Positions 1 to 8,127 of a stretch of DNA of 12,039 nucleotides are shown here, piece after piece. The position numbers and the translations under genes were made by a program. This DNA is from JASJHI01 sp033791105 (lineage in GTDB: Bacteria; Actinomycetota; Acidimicrobiia; Acidimicrobiales; Ilumatobacteraceae), in contig JASJHI010000046.1 of assembly GCA_033791105.1 (NCBI GenBank), forward strand, positions 1 to 12,039, read 5' to 3'. How positions within the stretch are numbered: position 1 is the stretch's first letter; every line of letters begins with the position of its first letter. The notes under the pieces are model-generated. The model searched no databases. It had not been told where the DNA came from and saw only the letters and a program-made list of their open reading frames with translations.

Positions 1-925
1 CCTGCATCGTCGCGACGACCGCTCCGTAGATGATGCCGATGACGGCGAGCGTGAGCCAGAGGTAGCGGCTCCAGTAGGCCGCCTCGGGGAAGAGGTAGAG
101 CCCGAATCGAAGGAAGCCGTAGGTGCCCAGCTTCAACATCACGCCGGCCAGCACGACCGAGCCGGCGGTCGGAGCCTGTGTGTGTGCGTCGGGAAGCCAC
201 GTGTGGAGCGGGAAGATCGGAACCTTCACCGCGAAAGCGATCGCGAACGCGAAGAAGAGCCAGCGCCCGGTGTTGGCCGCGAAGTCGGAACCTTCGGCGA
301 GTTCGACGAGGTCGAAGGTGATCTTGCCGAGATCGTCGCGGGCGATCAGCACGGTGGCGATGAGACCGACCAACATGAATGCCGAGCCGAGCATCGTGAA
401 GAGAAAGAACTTCGTGGCCGCGTAGACCCGATTCTCGTAACCCCACCCCCCGATGAGGAAATACATCGGCACGAGGACGATCTCGAAGCAGACGAAGAAC
501 AAGAACAGGTCGAGGCTGAGGAAGCTGCCGATGACACCTGCCTCGAGCAGCAACAACCAGGCGAAGTACGGCTTGTCGTCGTGATGCGGATCGATGCCGA
601 GGATCACGAGCGGGAACAGCACCGCGGTGAGCACGACGAGGAACAGCGAGATGCCGTCGACGCCGAGATGCCACGAGATTCCCCACTGCTCGATCCACGT
701 GTGCTTCGAGACGAATTGGAACCCGGCATCATCCTTTTCGAACGAGCCGAGCAGCCAGACGCTCATCGCCGCCGTGGTGACCGACGACAGGATCGCGAGG
801 AGCTTGGTCAGCTCGGGACGCTCGCGCGACGTGAACAGGATTGCGAGCGCGCCGATCACCGGCACGAGGACGAGCGCGGTGAGAATCGGGAAACCGCCTC
901 CAGTGGATTCAGCCGCCAGGATCAC
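1..925 (-). CDS. nuoM: NADH-quinone oxidoreductase subunit M (NuoM), C-terminus cut by window edge
   Basis: This is an antiporter-like membrane subunit of complex I that carries one proton channel of the pumping arm. The frame is open from a GTG at 925 to the left edge, giving 308 codons of a family usually near 500 residues, so roughly the last 190 residues are missing. It is strongly hydrophobic with repeated membrane helices. Family residues visible are Glu148 in the FEIVLVPMYFLIGG stretch, Lys234 in FAVKVPIFPLHTWLPDAH, and Lys265 in GVMLKLGTYG. They correspond to the pumping residues Glu144, Lys234 and Lys265 of E. coli NuoM. The start was chosen because GTG overlaps the nuoL stop as GTGA and has a GAGG ribosome site 6 nt upstream (932-935). 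Translational coupling to nuoL is likely. nuoN would be expected beyond the left edge. Identification is firm; only the unseen 3' end is open. Confidence 0.97.
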   Translation of the reverse strand, partial: MILAAESTGGGFPILTALVLVPVIGALAILFTSRERPELTKLLAILSSVTTAAMSVWLLGSFEKDDAGFQFVSKHTWIEQWGISWHLGVDGISLFLVVLTAVLFPLVILGIDPHHDDKPYFAWLLLLEAGVIGSFLSLDLFLFFVCFEIVLVPMYFLIGGWGYENRVYAATKFFLFTMLGSAFMLVGLIATVLIARDDLGKITFDLVELAEGSDFAANTGRWLFFAFAIAFAVKVPIFPLHTWLPDAHTQAPTAGSVVLAGVMLKLGTYGFLRFGLYLFPEAAYWSRYLWLTLAVIGIIYGAVVATMQ

Positions 926-2847
926 AGGACGCCTCTGAGCACGAACCAAAAGAGCAGTGCCACGACACCGATACCGATGACCGACGCGTACTGGCGGACA
1001 TAACCGGTCTGCAGCCTGCGCAGACCCTTGCCGGACACCTCGGCACTCGCGCCGACCGCAGTGACGGCGCCATCGACGACCGTCGAGTCGAAGTCGGCGA
1101 CCGCTTGGAAGCCCTCACGGCCCGGTCCGCCCATGAAATTGGTGATCGTCCGGTCGTAGTACCAGCCATCCGCGAGGATGACCGGCTCGATCGCCCGGAA
1201 CCGCTTGCGCTGGTACACGAGCCATCCAGCGGCGATGCCGACGAACGCTGCCGCCGTCGCGATCGCGATCAAGATCAGCTTGTGGTCGTCGGCCCACGAA
1301 CCGGCGATGTCGGCCTCGGCGGGTGTGGCGGCGTGGAGCCAATCGGCGAGCCGGTGTTCGACCGAGTCGGGGATCACTGCGAGCACCGGGAGCTGGATCA
1401 GGCCGATGACGATTGTGCCGACCGCCAACACGACGAGCGGGATCGTCATGATGGGAGGCGATTCGTGCGGCTTGAAGTCGCCGTGCGCGCCGTGTTCGTC
1501 CGACTTCGATTCCCATTTCTGCTCGCCGTAGAACGTCATGATCACCTGGCGGGTCATGTAGTACGCGGTGAGCACTGCGGTCACGAGGGCGATGATGTAG
1601 AGGCCCTCGGAACCGTCCGCGAGCACGAACAGCAGGATCTCGTCCTTCGACCAGAATCCGCCGAACGGCGGCACGCCGGCGATCGCCAGCCAGCCGACGA
1701 TGAACGTGCTCGCCGTGAGCGGCATGAACTTGGCGAGCTTGCCCATCTTGCGCATGTCCTGCTCGTCGTTCATCGCGTGGATGACCGAGCCGGAGCCGAG
1801 GAACAGCAGCGCCTTGAAGAGGGCGTGGGTGATGACGTGGAAGATCGCGGCGACGTAGGCGCCGGTTCCGATCGCCAGGAACATGAAGCCGAGCTGCGAC
1901 ACCGTCGAGTACGCGAGAACCTTCTTGATGTCGTTCTGGGCGAGCGCGATCGTGGCGGCGAACAGCGCAGTGATCGCGCCGGTCCAGGCGATGACCGGGT
2001 TGACCCAGTCGTATGAGGCCGCGATGACCGGGTTGATCCGGATCATCAGGAACACCCCAGCGGTCACCATGGTGGCCGCGTGGATGAGCGCCGAGACCGG
2101 CGTCGGACCCTCCATCGCATCGGGCAGCCAGATGTAGAGGGGGAGCTGCGCCGACTTGCCGATCGCGCCGACGAACAGCAGCATCACGATGCCGGTCGCC
2201 GTCGACTCGGCCAGCAACCCCGACTCGGCATTGTTGTTGAGCACCGAGTAGCTGAGCGAACCGACCGCCGAGAAACACAGGAACATCGCCAGCATGACGC
2301 CCCAGTCGCCAACGCGGTTGGTGACGAAGGCCTTCTTGCCCGCCGTTGCCGCCGACTCGCGGGTGTGCCAGAAAGCGATCAAGAAGTAGGAACAGGTGCC
2401 GACCCCTTCCCAACCGAGGAATGTGACGAGCAGGTTCTCGCCCAGTACGAGCACGGTCATCGACAGCACGAACAGGCACAGGTAGAGGAAGAACTTGGAG
2501 AACTTCGGGTCGCCGTGCATGTAACCGACCGAATACAGCAGGATCATCGAGCTGATACCGGTGATGAACATGCACATCGTGATCGTGAGCGGATCGGCGA
2601 GCAATGCCATGTCGACCTGGAGCGAGCCGACCGGCACCCAGGAGAACAGCGTCGAGACGCCGGCGCGTGTGCCCGCCTCATTGCTCTGGAGATCGAAGTA
2701 CACGGCGATCGATGCGATGAACGACGCGAAGATCGCCGCGGTGCCGACGTAGCCGGCCCCTGGTTCACCGAGGCGCCGACCGAACAGCAAGATGACGAGG
2801 AACCCGGCGAGCGGGAACGCGGGGATGAGCCAGACGAGGTCGATCAC
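922..2847 (-). CDS. nuoL: NADH-quinone oxidoreductase subunit L (NuoL)
   Basis: This is the distal antiporter-like subunit of the complex I membrane arm. It carries a proton channel and the long lateral helix that runs along the arm. It has 641 residues (E. coli about 613), with many membrane helices. Key residues are Glu147 in FLGWEGVGTCSYFLIAFW, Lys231 in AIGKSAQLPLYIWLPDAMEG, His256 in SALIHAATMV, His336, His341 and Lys345 in the FHVITHALFKALLFLGSG region, and Lys401 in GFWSKDE. All are expected for the family. The C-terminal about 110 residues hold a membrane helix, an amphipathic segment with the usual DGWYYDR motif, and a last helix, matching the lateral-helix and anchor region. Translation starts at GTG, 4 nt after the nuoK stop, with AAGGG 8 nt upstream (2856-2860). 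The stop overlaps the nuoM start. Nothing looks broken. Confidence 0.98.
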   Translation of the reverse strand: MIDLVWLIPAFPLAGFLVILLFGRRLGEPGAGYVGTAAIFASFIASIAVYFDLQSNEAGTRAGVSTLFSWVPVGSLQVDMALLADPLTITMCMFITGISSMILLYSVGYMHGDPKFSKFFLYLCLFVLSMTVLVLGENLLVTFLGWEGVGTCSYFLIAFWHTRESAATAGKKAFVTNRVGDWGVMLAMFLCFSAVGSLSYSVLNNNAESGLLAESTATGIVMLLFVGAIGKSAQLPLYIWLPDAMEGPTPVSALIHAATMVTAGVFLMIRINPVIAASYDWVNPVIAWTGAITALFAATIALAQNDIKKVLAYSTVSQLGFMFLAIGTGAYVAAIFHVITHALFKALLFLGSGSVIHAMNDEQDMRKMGKLAKFMPLTASTFIVGWLAIAGVPPFGGFWSKDEILLFVLADGSEGLYIIALVTAVLTAYYMTRQVIMTFYGEQKWESKSDEHGAHGDFKPHESPPIMTIPLVVLAVGTIVIGLIQLPVLAVIPDSVEHRLADWLHAATPAEADIAGSWADDHKLILIAIATAAAFVGIAAGWLVYQRKRFRAIEPVILADGWYYDRTITNFMGGPGREGFQAVADFDSTVVDGAVTAVGASAEVSGKGLRRLQTGYVRQYASVIGIGVVALLFWFVLRGVL

Positions 2848-2851
2848 GCGC

Positions 2852-3163
2852 TCAGCCCTTCAGGTCCGCGAGGTCATCGGCGGTCGCGCCGGGTCGGCGT
2901 CGCATGATCGACAAGATGATGCCGAGGCCGACAACGACCTCGGCGGCGGCGACCACCATCACGAACAGGACAGCGGTTTGCCCACCGATGTCGCCCATGC
3001 GCGTCGCGAGCGCGACGAACGTGAGCGTCACAGCGTTGAGCATGAGCTCGATGCACATGAACATGACGAGTGGATTGCGGCGAACGAGCAGCCCGAACGC
3101 TCCGATACCGAAGAGGACCGCACCGAGCAGGAGGTACCAATTCGGTTCGATGGCGGCGATCAC
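2852..3163 (-). CDS. nuoK: NADH-quinone oxidoreductase subunit K (NuoK)
   Basis: This is a small three-helix membrane subunit of complex I that links the quinone-side half-channel to the antiporter-like subunits. With the start used here it has 103 residues, close to the usual 100. The two conserved membrane glutamates are visible: Glu39 in FMCIELMLNAVTL and Glu75 in VVAAAEVVVGLG, matching Glu36 and Glu72 of E. coli. An upstream in-frame GTG at 3187 would add eight residues (VAEREGRV). I prefer the GTG at 3163 because it overlaps the nuoJ stop as GTGA, as at nuoL/nuoM and nuoF/nuoG, has GAGGG 7 nt upstream, and gives the family length. The upstream GTG has no visible ribosome site. The tail after the third helix is charged (RRRPGATADDLADLKG). 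Confidence 0.96.
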   Translation of the reverse strand: MIAAIEPNWYLLLGAVLFGIGAFGLLVRRNPLVMFMCIELMLNAVTLTFVALATRMGDIGGQTAVLFVMVVAAAEVVVGLGIILSIMRRRPGATADDLADLKG

Positions 3164-3723
3164 GACCCGTCCCTCTCGCTCGGCCACTTGCGGGTGAGCA
3201 GGACCGTGCCCACGACGGCGACGATCAGCAGGACGGACGTGAGCTGGAACGCGAAGACGTAGTCGCTGAAGAGACTCTCGGAGAGCTGCCGGATGTTGGC
3301 GTCGTGGTCGCCATTCTCGGCGGCGACATCGATTCCGGTGCCCGGGTTGATCACGAGCGCGTCGCGAGTGCGGATGACCGCAGTCGCGACAAGTGCGACG
3401 AGGCCGAGCGAGACGACGGCGGCCATCGGGCGTTGAATCTTGATCGGCTCGATCGACAGGTCCGTCGCCTCGTCGACTCCGAGCAGCATCAGCACGAACA
3501 GGAACAGCACGACGATCGCGCCTGCGTACACGATGACCTGCACTGCGGCGAGAAAGTGAGCCTCCATCGCAACGAACTGGACTGCGACGCCGAACAGCGT
3601 GAGTACGAGCCCGAGCGCCGAGTGCACGGGGTGGCGCATCGTGATCACCGCGATCGCGCCGGCGATGATCATCACCGCCGCCGAGAAGAACACGAGATAT
3701 TCGAGGAAGGTCGCGTCGCTCAT
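3160..3723 (-). CDS. nuoJ: NADH-quinone oxidoreductase subunit J (NuoJ)
   Basis: This is a membrane subunit of complex I lying between NuoH and NuoK. Its third helix is thought to change shape during coupling of quinone reduction to pumping. It has 187 residues (E. coli 184) and five predicted membrane helices. The conserved third-helix segment VQVIVYAGAIVVLFLFVLML, at about residues 61-80, contains the family Tyr-Ala-Gly-Ala turn. A hydrophilic loop of about 35 residues (about 120-153) precedes the last helix, which is introduced by LFSDYVFAFQLTSVLLI. The ATG at 3723 overlaps the nuoI stop as ATGA, and the stop overlaps the nuoK GTG, so it is likely coupled on both sides. A weak GGTGG site sits about 7 nt upstream of the start. 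Confidence 0.97.
   Translation of the reverse strand: MSDATFLEYLVFFSAAVMIIAGAIAVITMRHPVHSALGLVLTLFGVAVQFVAMEAHFLAAVQVIVYAGAIVVLFLFVLMLLGVDEATDLSIEPIKIQRPMAAVVSLGLVALVATAVIRTRDALVINPGTGIDVAAENGDHDANIRQLSESLFSDYVFAFQLTSVLLIVAVVGTVLLTRKWPSERDGS
3171..3175 (-). promoter_or_regulatory. Ribosome binding site of nuoK (GAGGG)
   Basis: GAGGG lies 7 nt upstream of the GTG at 3163 and downstream of the alternative GTG at 3187, so it favours the shorter, family-length NuoK. Confidence 0.7.
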
Positions 3724-4439
3724 CGATCGACCACCGTCACCCCTGGCGTGTCGTCGGGGTCCGCCGGGGCGTCGGGATCCGCCGGAGCGTCGGCGGCGGC
3801 CTGATCCGGCTCGGGCGCGCGGGTGCCGTAACCGAGTTCTCCGCTCCAGCCGACCTCACCTGCGAAGGTGATATCTCCCGCGGATGCGGTCGCCCGCATC
3901 CAGCCGCTCGTATCGGTGTCCTCACCGTCGCGCCAATCCTCCCACGGGAGCCGCTTGGCATCACCCTCGTCGTCGACGACGAGTTCGGACTTCGTGTAGA
4001 TCGCGTCCTGGCGGTTCGTGAACGAGAACTCGAACAACTTGGTCTCGGTGATCGCCTCGGTCGGGCATGCCTCGACACACAGGTCGCAGTGGATGCACCG
4101 GAGATAGTTGATCTCGTAGACGTAGCCGAAGCGCTCACCGGGCGACGTCGGGTGAGTCGGATCGTTGTCGGCTCCGCGCACGTGGATGCACTTGGCGGGG
4201 CACACACCGGCACAGAGTTCACACCCGATGCACTTCTCCATGCCGTCCTCGTAGCGGTTGAGAACGTGCCGCCCGTGGAGGCGCTCGGGCTTGGGAATCT
4301 TGACGTCACCGTCGACGTCTTGGGAGGTGTCGCCCCGCTTCTTCGCGCGACGACCGCCCGAGTATTCGGTTGTGACTCGTTTGCCGCCGAACAGTCGGTG
4401 CTGACGCACGGTGACGGCGAATCCGTCGAGGTAGCCCAT
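3720..4439 (-). CDS. nuoI: NADH-quinone oxidoreductase subunit I (NuoI), 2x[4Fe-4S] ferredoxin-type, with acidic tail
   Basis: This subunit carries clusters N6a and N6b, which pass electrons from NuoG to the N2 cluster in NuoB. It sits at the base of the peripheral arm. It has 239 residues. Two ferredoxin motifs are clear: Cys70, 73, 76 with Cys80 in CIGCELCAGVCPAKCIHV, and Cys115, 118, 121 with Cys125 in CIHCDLCVEACPTEAI. The order of cysteines fits the crossed ligation typical of two-cluster ferredoxins. An N-terminal basic stretch (RRAKKRG, about 30-36) precedes them. After the ferredoxin fold the protein runs on to a non-conserved tail rich in Ala, Asp and Pro (about 209-233) that contains a six-residue duplication. 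Family members are usually about 160-215 residues, so this tail is an addition. The ATG forms TGATG with the nuoH stop, and GGGAG lies 9 nt upstream (4449-4453). Confidence 0.97.
   Translation of the reverse strand: MGYLDGFAVTVRQHRLFGGKRVTTEYSGGRRAKKRGDTSQDVDGDVKIPKPERLHGRHVLNRYEDGMEKCIGCELCAGVCPAKCIHVRGADNDPTHPTSPGERFGYVYEINYLRCIHCDLCVEACPTEAITETKLFEFSFTNRQDAIYTKSELVVDDEGDAKRLPWEDWRDGEDTDTSGWMRATASAGDITFAGEVGWSGELGYGTRAPEPDQAAADAPADPDAPADPDDTPGVTVVDR
3755..3790 (-). repeat. 18-bp tandem duplication in the nuoI tail
   Basis: Two adjacent 18-bp units, 3755-3772 and 3773-3790, match at 16 of 18 positions. They encode a repeated Ala-Asp-Pro-Asp-Ala-Pro type hexapeptide in the C-terminal tail of NuoI. 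The duplication is in frame and outside the iron-sulfur fold. Confidence 0.85.
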
Positions 4440-5668
4440 CAGGTCACTCTCCCTGGCTCGTTCGAGAGACGTTCACGATTGTTGCGGCTCACGCGGAGGG
4501 CGAACGAGAAGAGCGCCACGGCGAGCGCGCCGATCACGACGGCGATGACCGTGACGCGAATGCTGTCGGCGGCGTTGCCGTCAGTCGAGAACTCGCGCAA
4601 CGCGGCGAGCAGCAGGAACCATCCGAGCGACAGCGGGATCAGCGCCTTCCAACCGAAGTCCATCAGCTGGTCGTAGCGCAGCCGTGGCAGCGTTGCGCGG
4701 ATCCAGACGTACATGTACAGGAACAAGAACAGTTTGGCGACGAACCAGGCGGTGCCACCGAACCCGCCGAGGATGGAGAACAGATCGAAGTCGCCGATCA
4801 TCAGCGGCTGCGGACCAGCGAGGAACAGTGTCACGATGATCGCCGACATCGTGATCACATTCATGAATTCGGCGAGGAAGAACAGTGCGAACCGCAGGCT
4901 CGAGTACTCTGTGTTGAACCCGCCGACCAGCTCCTGCTCGGCCTCGACGAGATCGAATGGCGGTCGGTTGAGTTCGGCGGTGATCGCGATGACGAAGATG
5001 ACGAAGGGCACGATGCCCGTCGCGACGATGTTCCAGTCGGCGAGCGACGACTGACCCTGGACGATGCCGGCCGTAGAGAGCGTGCCGGCAGCGAGCAGCA
5101 CGGAGGCGATGCTGAGCCCGAGCGCTGCTTCATAGGAGATCATCTGCGCCGAGGCGCGAACCGAACCGAGCAGCGGATACTTCGAACCGCTCGACCAGCC
5201 GGCGAGCATGATGCCGTACACCGCGATCGACGACAGCGCGAGCACGAGAAGAATACCGACGGGTGGATCGGCGAGCTGGACTCGCGTGACTTCACCGAAC
5301 CAGACGACGGTGCCGTCCTTGCCGTCGGAGAAGTCGCCGCCGAGTGGGATCACCGACCAGAGCAGGAACGCCGGCACGAAGGCGAGGAACGGCGCCAGAC
5401 GAAAGACGATCCGATCGGCGCGTTCCGGGAGCAGATCCTCCTTGAAGAACAACTTGATACCGTCGGCGAGGGTCTGGAGGATGCCGAACGGCCCGGCCTT
5501 GTTCGGTCCGATGCGGTTGTGCATGCCGGACACGACCTTGCGCTCGTACCAGACCATGAACATCGTCGCGACGAGACCGATGACGAAGATCACCAGGACC
5601 TTCGCCAACACGATGAGCAGCGGAGTCCAGAGCAGGTCGCCTTCGAGGAGCGGATCGAGTCCGATCAT
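4439..5668 (-). CDS. nuoH: NADH-quinone oxidoreductase subunit H (NuoH)
   Basis: This membrane subunit docks the peripheral arm and forms much of the quinone cavity together with NuoD and NuoB. It has 409 residues with the ATG at 5668. E. coli NuoH is 325, and longer forms of about 410 are usual in actinobacteria, the extra part including C-terminal membrane helices here. Diagnostic stretches are VWYERKVVSGMHNRIGPNKA (about 39-58), ISYEAALG (Glu180), ELNRPPFDLVEAEQELVGGF (about 232-251) followed by NTEYSSLRFALFFLAEF, and WIRATLPRLRYDQLM near 322-336. These are the quinone-channel and loop motifs of the family. The reading frame is open for 30 codons upstream to 5758, but that part is arginine-rich and lies inside nuoG. 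The chosen ATG overlaps the nuoG stop as ATGA and gives a natural N-terminus. No strong ribosome site is visible, so coupling to nuoG is likely. Confidence 0.97.
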   Translation of the reverse strand: MIGLDPLLEGDLLWTPLLIVLAKVLVIFVIGLVATMFMVWYERKVVSGMHNRIGPNKAGPFGILQTLADGIKLFFKEDLLPERADRIVFRLAPFLAFVPAFLLWSVIPLGGDFSDGKDGTVVWFGEVTRVQLADPPVGILLVLALSSIAVYGIMLAGWSSGSKYPLLGSVRASAQMISYEAALGLSIASVLLAAGTLSTAGIVQGQSSLADWNIVATGIVPFVIFVIAITAELNRPPFDLVEAEQELVGGFNTEYSSLRFALFFLAEFMNVITMSAIIVTLFLAGPQPLMIGDFDLFSILGGFGGTAWFVAKLFLFLYMYVWIRATLPRLRYDQLMDFGWKALIPLSLGWFLLLAALREFSTDGNAADSIRVTVIAVVIGALAVALFSFALRVSRNNRERLSNEPGRVT

Positions 5669-8127
5669 CCGATCCGCTCGATCCTGACATCGGCGATGGC
5701 AGCACCGATGTCGATCAGCTCCTCGATCGCTCGACCGCCCTGGTTGAAGGGCGCCCACAGCGTGCCCCGCGCGACCGACGGGTTCGCCCGCATCGGGAGC
5801 ACGGCGGTACCCCGCGCGCCGACCAGTTCGACCTCGTCGCCGTCGGCCACGCCGATCCGCTCGAGGTCGAGCGGGTTGACGTGCGCGGCAGCACCCGGTG
5901 CGAGATGGGCGAGCGAACGCGACATCTCGGTGCCGACGGCACGGTCGTAGAGCTTGCGGCCCACGACGAGGCGGTGGTCGTACCCATTGCGCGTCGGAGC
6001 CTCGAATGCGGCGATCGGAAGCTCGGCGTCGATCGGCCCGGCCAGTACACCATCTGCGCGTGCCGTCACCGCCTCGAAGGTGACGCCTGCATAGGAGGGG
6101 ACGGTCGCCGCGATCGCCGCGGTGACATCGTCGAAAGTTGCCGCCGACGCGAGTGGGTGATCCGCACCGAAGGAGCGATCGCCCAGCATCGCGCCCAGTT
6201 CGACGGCGATCATCCAGTCGGGCCGTGTGATTCCGCGCGCGGTGACCTTCTCGACGACCGGTGAGACGCGACCTTCGATATTCGTCGTCGTACCCGACTT
6301 CTCTCCATACGCAGCGGCAGCGAGCACGACGTCCGCCCGCTGAGTCGACTCGGAGGGGAAGGTGTCGACCGACAGGATCCGCCGGGCCCCGGCGATCGCC
6401 CGCCGAGCGAGATCGGCATCGGGCAGGTCGTTGAGCGGATCGACACCGAGCAGGACGAGCAGACCGATCCGGCCATCGGCGGCCGCTTTCAGTGCGGCGA
6501 CCGCGTCTCGATCGTCGGACGACGGCGCCAGCCCGAGCGCCAGCGCGCCAACCACGTTGCCGCGGCGGAGCGCCGGCAACACCTTCAGGTCGGGCACGGC
6601 CGCGAGGAGGGACCCGATGGCGGCAACGGTGGCGTCGACCGACTCGGCGAGGTTTGCCCTCCCGGCCACCACGACGACCGATCCGGACGAGAGCTGCGCT
6701 GCCACCTCGCCATCGGCGAGCGCGTTTTCGACGACACGGCGCTGCGTCCCCGGCTCATACCGCAGCGACTTCCAGGCGTATCGCGTGAGGCCAGTGTCGA
6801 TCGGGGAGAACTCGAGGATCCGCGAGCCCCGCTTCTCGGCCGCCTGACGCAGGCGGAGGTAGAGCACCGGAAGTTCTTCTTTGAGGTCCGGTGCGAGGAG
6901 CACGATCGTATCGGCGGACGCAGCCTCCTCGATCGTCGCTCGGTCGAGCCCGAGCACGCCGACGGGAAGGCCGTCTCCGAGTTGAGCGTCGCGGTACGAC
7001 GCTCCGATCGCGTCGGCGAGCTGCGCCCACGCGTACGCGTCTTCGTTGGTACCGCGAGCGCCGCCGAGCACGGCGATGCTCTCGGGGCCACCCTCGGCGA
7101 GCGCGTCGGCGATCAGACTGCGCGCCCCGTCGAGCGCCGAGCTCCACGATGTCTCGCAGAGGCCGGATTCGGTCTTCACCAGCGGCGCGGTGAGACGGTG
7201 TTCGGAGTTGACCGCCTCGAAGTTGAACCGCCCGCGGTCGCAGAGCCAACCGTGGTTCACCTCTTCGGAGTCGACGCCCTGGTAACGAAGCAGCTCGTCA
7301 TGACTCGACTGGATCACGGTGCGGCACCCGACCGAGCAGGTCGTGCACGTCGACTCGAGCTGATCGAGATCCCACGGCCGCGCCTTGAAACGGTAGGGCC
7401 GAGCGGTGAGTGCGCCGACCGGGCAGATCTGCACCGTGTTGCCCGAGAAGTACGACACGAACGGCTCATCGGGGAACGTCATCACCTGCGTGTTGTTGCC
7501 GCGCTGGGTGAAATGGATCAACTTGTCGCCGGCGATCTCGTCGGCGAACCGCGTGCAACGGTCGCACAGAATGCAGCGCTCACGGTCGAGGTAGACCAGA
7601 TCACTGATCGGGATCGGTTTCTCGAAGTGCCGCTTCTCCTCGAGATACCGTGACTCGCCGGGGCCATGGCTGAACGCCTGATCCTGGAGTGGGCACTCGC
7701 CGCCCTTGTCGCAGACCGGGCAATCGAGCGGATGGTTGGCGAGCAACAACTCGAGGATGCCCTCTTGGGCGCGCTTGACGTCGTCGGTGTCGGTGCGCAC
7801 GACCTGGCCGTTGCCGACCGGGGTCATGCACGACACGACCATCATCGGACCGCGCGGCCCCTCGACCTCGACCATGCACTGGCGACACATGCCGACCGGG
7901 TCCATCCGCGGGTGGTAGCAGAAGTGCGGGATGTACTCGCCCTCGCGCTGCGCGGCGGCGATGACCATCTCGCCCTTGGTCGCGACGATGTCGCGTCCGT
8001 TGAGATTGACCGTCACCGCGTTCGGATCGACCGGCGGCGGTGGCTCCGCGGCTGCAGGCGCGACGTCCACGTCCGTCCCTTCGTCCACGTCGCTTGTCTC
8101 GTTCACGTCGGTCGTCTCGTCACTCAC
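5665..8127 (-). CDS. nuoG: NADH-quinone oxidoreductase subunit G (NuoG)
   Basis: This is the largest peripheral-arm subunit; it relays electrons from NuoF to NuoI. It has 820 residues. Residues 1-35 are an acidic, Pro-ended leader. A [2Fe-2S] domain follows with Cys70, 81, 84 and 100 (N1b), then the His-Cys3 site His132, Cys136, 139, 145 (N5). Next is a [4Fe-4S] site with Cys185, 188, 191 and 235 (N4). Then comes C-x2-C-x3-C-x27-C at Cys261, 264, 268 and 296, the spacing of the extra N7 cluster. The rest is the degenerate molybdopterin-oxidoreductase fold, ending in a dinucleotide-binding-like domain (about 717-820). An in-frame open stretch continues upstream to 8460 inside nuoF. The GTG at 8127 was chosen because it overlaps the nuoF stop as GTGA and has a perfect GGAGG 7 nt upstream. 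Confidence 0.97.
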   Translation of the reverse strand: MSDETTDVNETSDVDEGTDVDVAPAAAEPPPPVDPNAVTVNLNGRDIVATKGEMVIAAAQREGEYIPHFCYHPRMDPVGMCRQCMVEVEGPRGPMMVVSCMTPVGNGQVVRTDTDDVKRAQEGILELLLANHPLDCPVCDKGGECPLQDQAFSHGPGESRYLEEKRHFEKPIPISDLVYLDRERCILCDRCTRFADEIAGDKLIHFTQRGNNTQVMTFPDEPFVSYFSGNTVQICPVGALTARPYRFKARPWDLDQLESTCTTCSVGCRTVIQSSHDELLRYQGVDSEEVNHGWLCDRGRFNFEAVNSEHRLTAPLVKTESGLCETSWSSALDGARSLIADALAEGGPESIAVLGGARGTNEDAYAWAQLADAIGASYRDAQLGDGLPVGVLGLDRATIEEAASADTIVLLAPDLKEELPVLYLRLRQAAEKRGSRILEFSPIDTGLTRYAWKSLRYEPGTQRRVVENALADGEVAAQLSSGSVVVVAGRANLAESVDATVAAIGSLLAAVPDLKVLPALRRGNVVGALALGLAPSSDDRDAVAALKAAADGRIGLLVLLGVDPLNDLPDADLARRAIAGARRILSVDTFPSESTQRADVVLAAAAYGEKSGTTTNIEGRVSPVVEKVTARGITRPDWMIAVELGAMLGDRSFGADHPLASAATFDDVTAAIAATVPSYAGVTFEAVTARADGVLAGPIDAELPIAAFEAPTRNGYDHRLVVGRKLYDRAVGTEMSRSLAHLAPGAAAHVNPLDLERIGVADGDEVELVGARGTAVLPMRANPSVARGTLWAPFNQGGRAIEELIDIGAAIADVRIERIG

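Noticed and set aside
1115..2575. 486-codon minus-strand open frame inside nuoL in another phase
   Set aside because: It is an Arg/His/Pro/Gly-rich out-of-phase shadow of nuoL, whose own frame encodes every conserved family residue.
5669..5758. Upstream extension of NuoH by 30 residues
   Set aside because: The added residues are Arg/Cys/His-rich and lie within nuoG. The ATG at 5668 overlaps the nuoG stop and gives a normal N-terminus.
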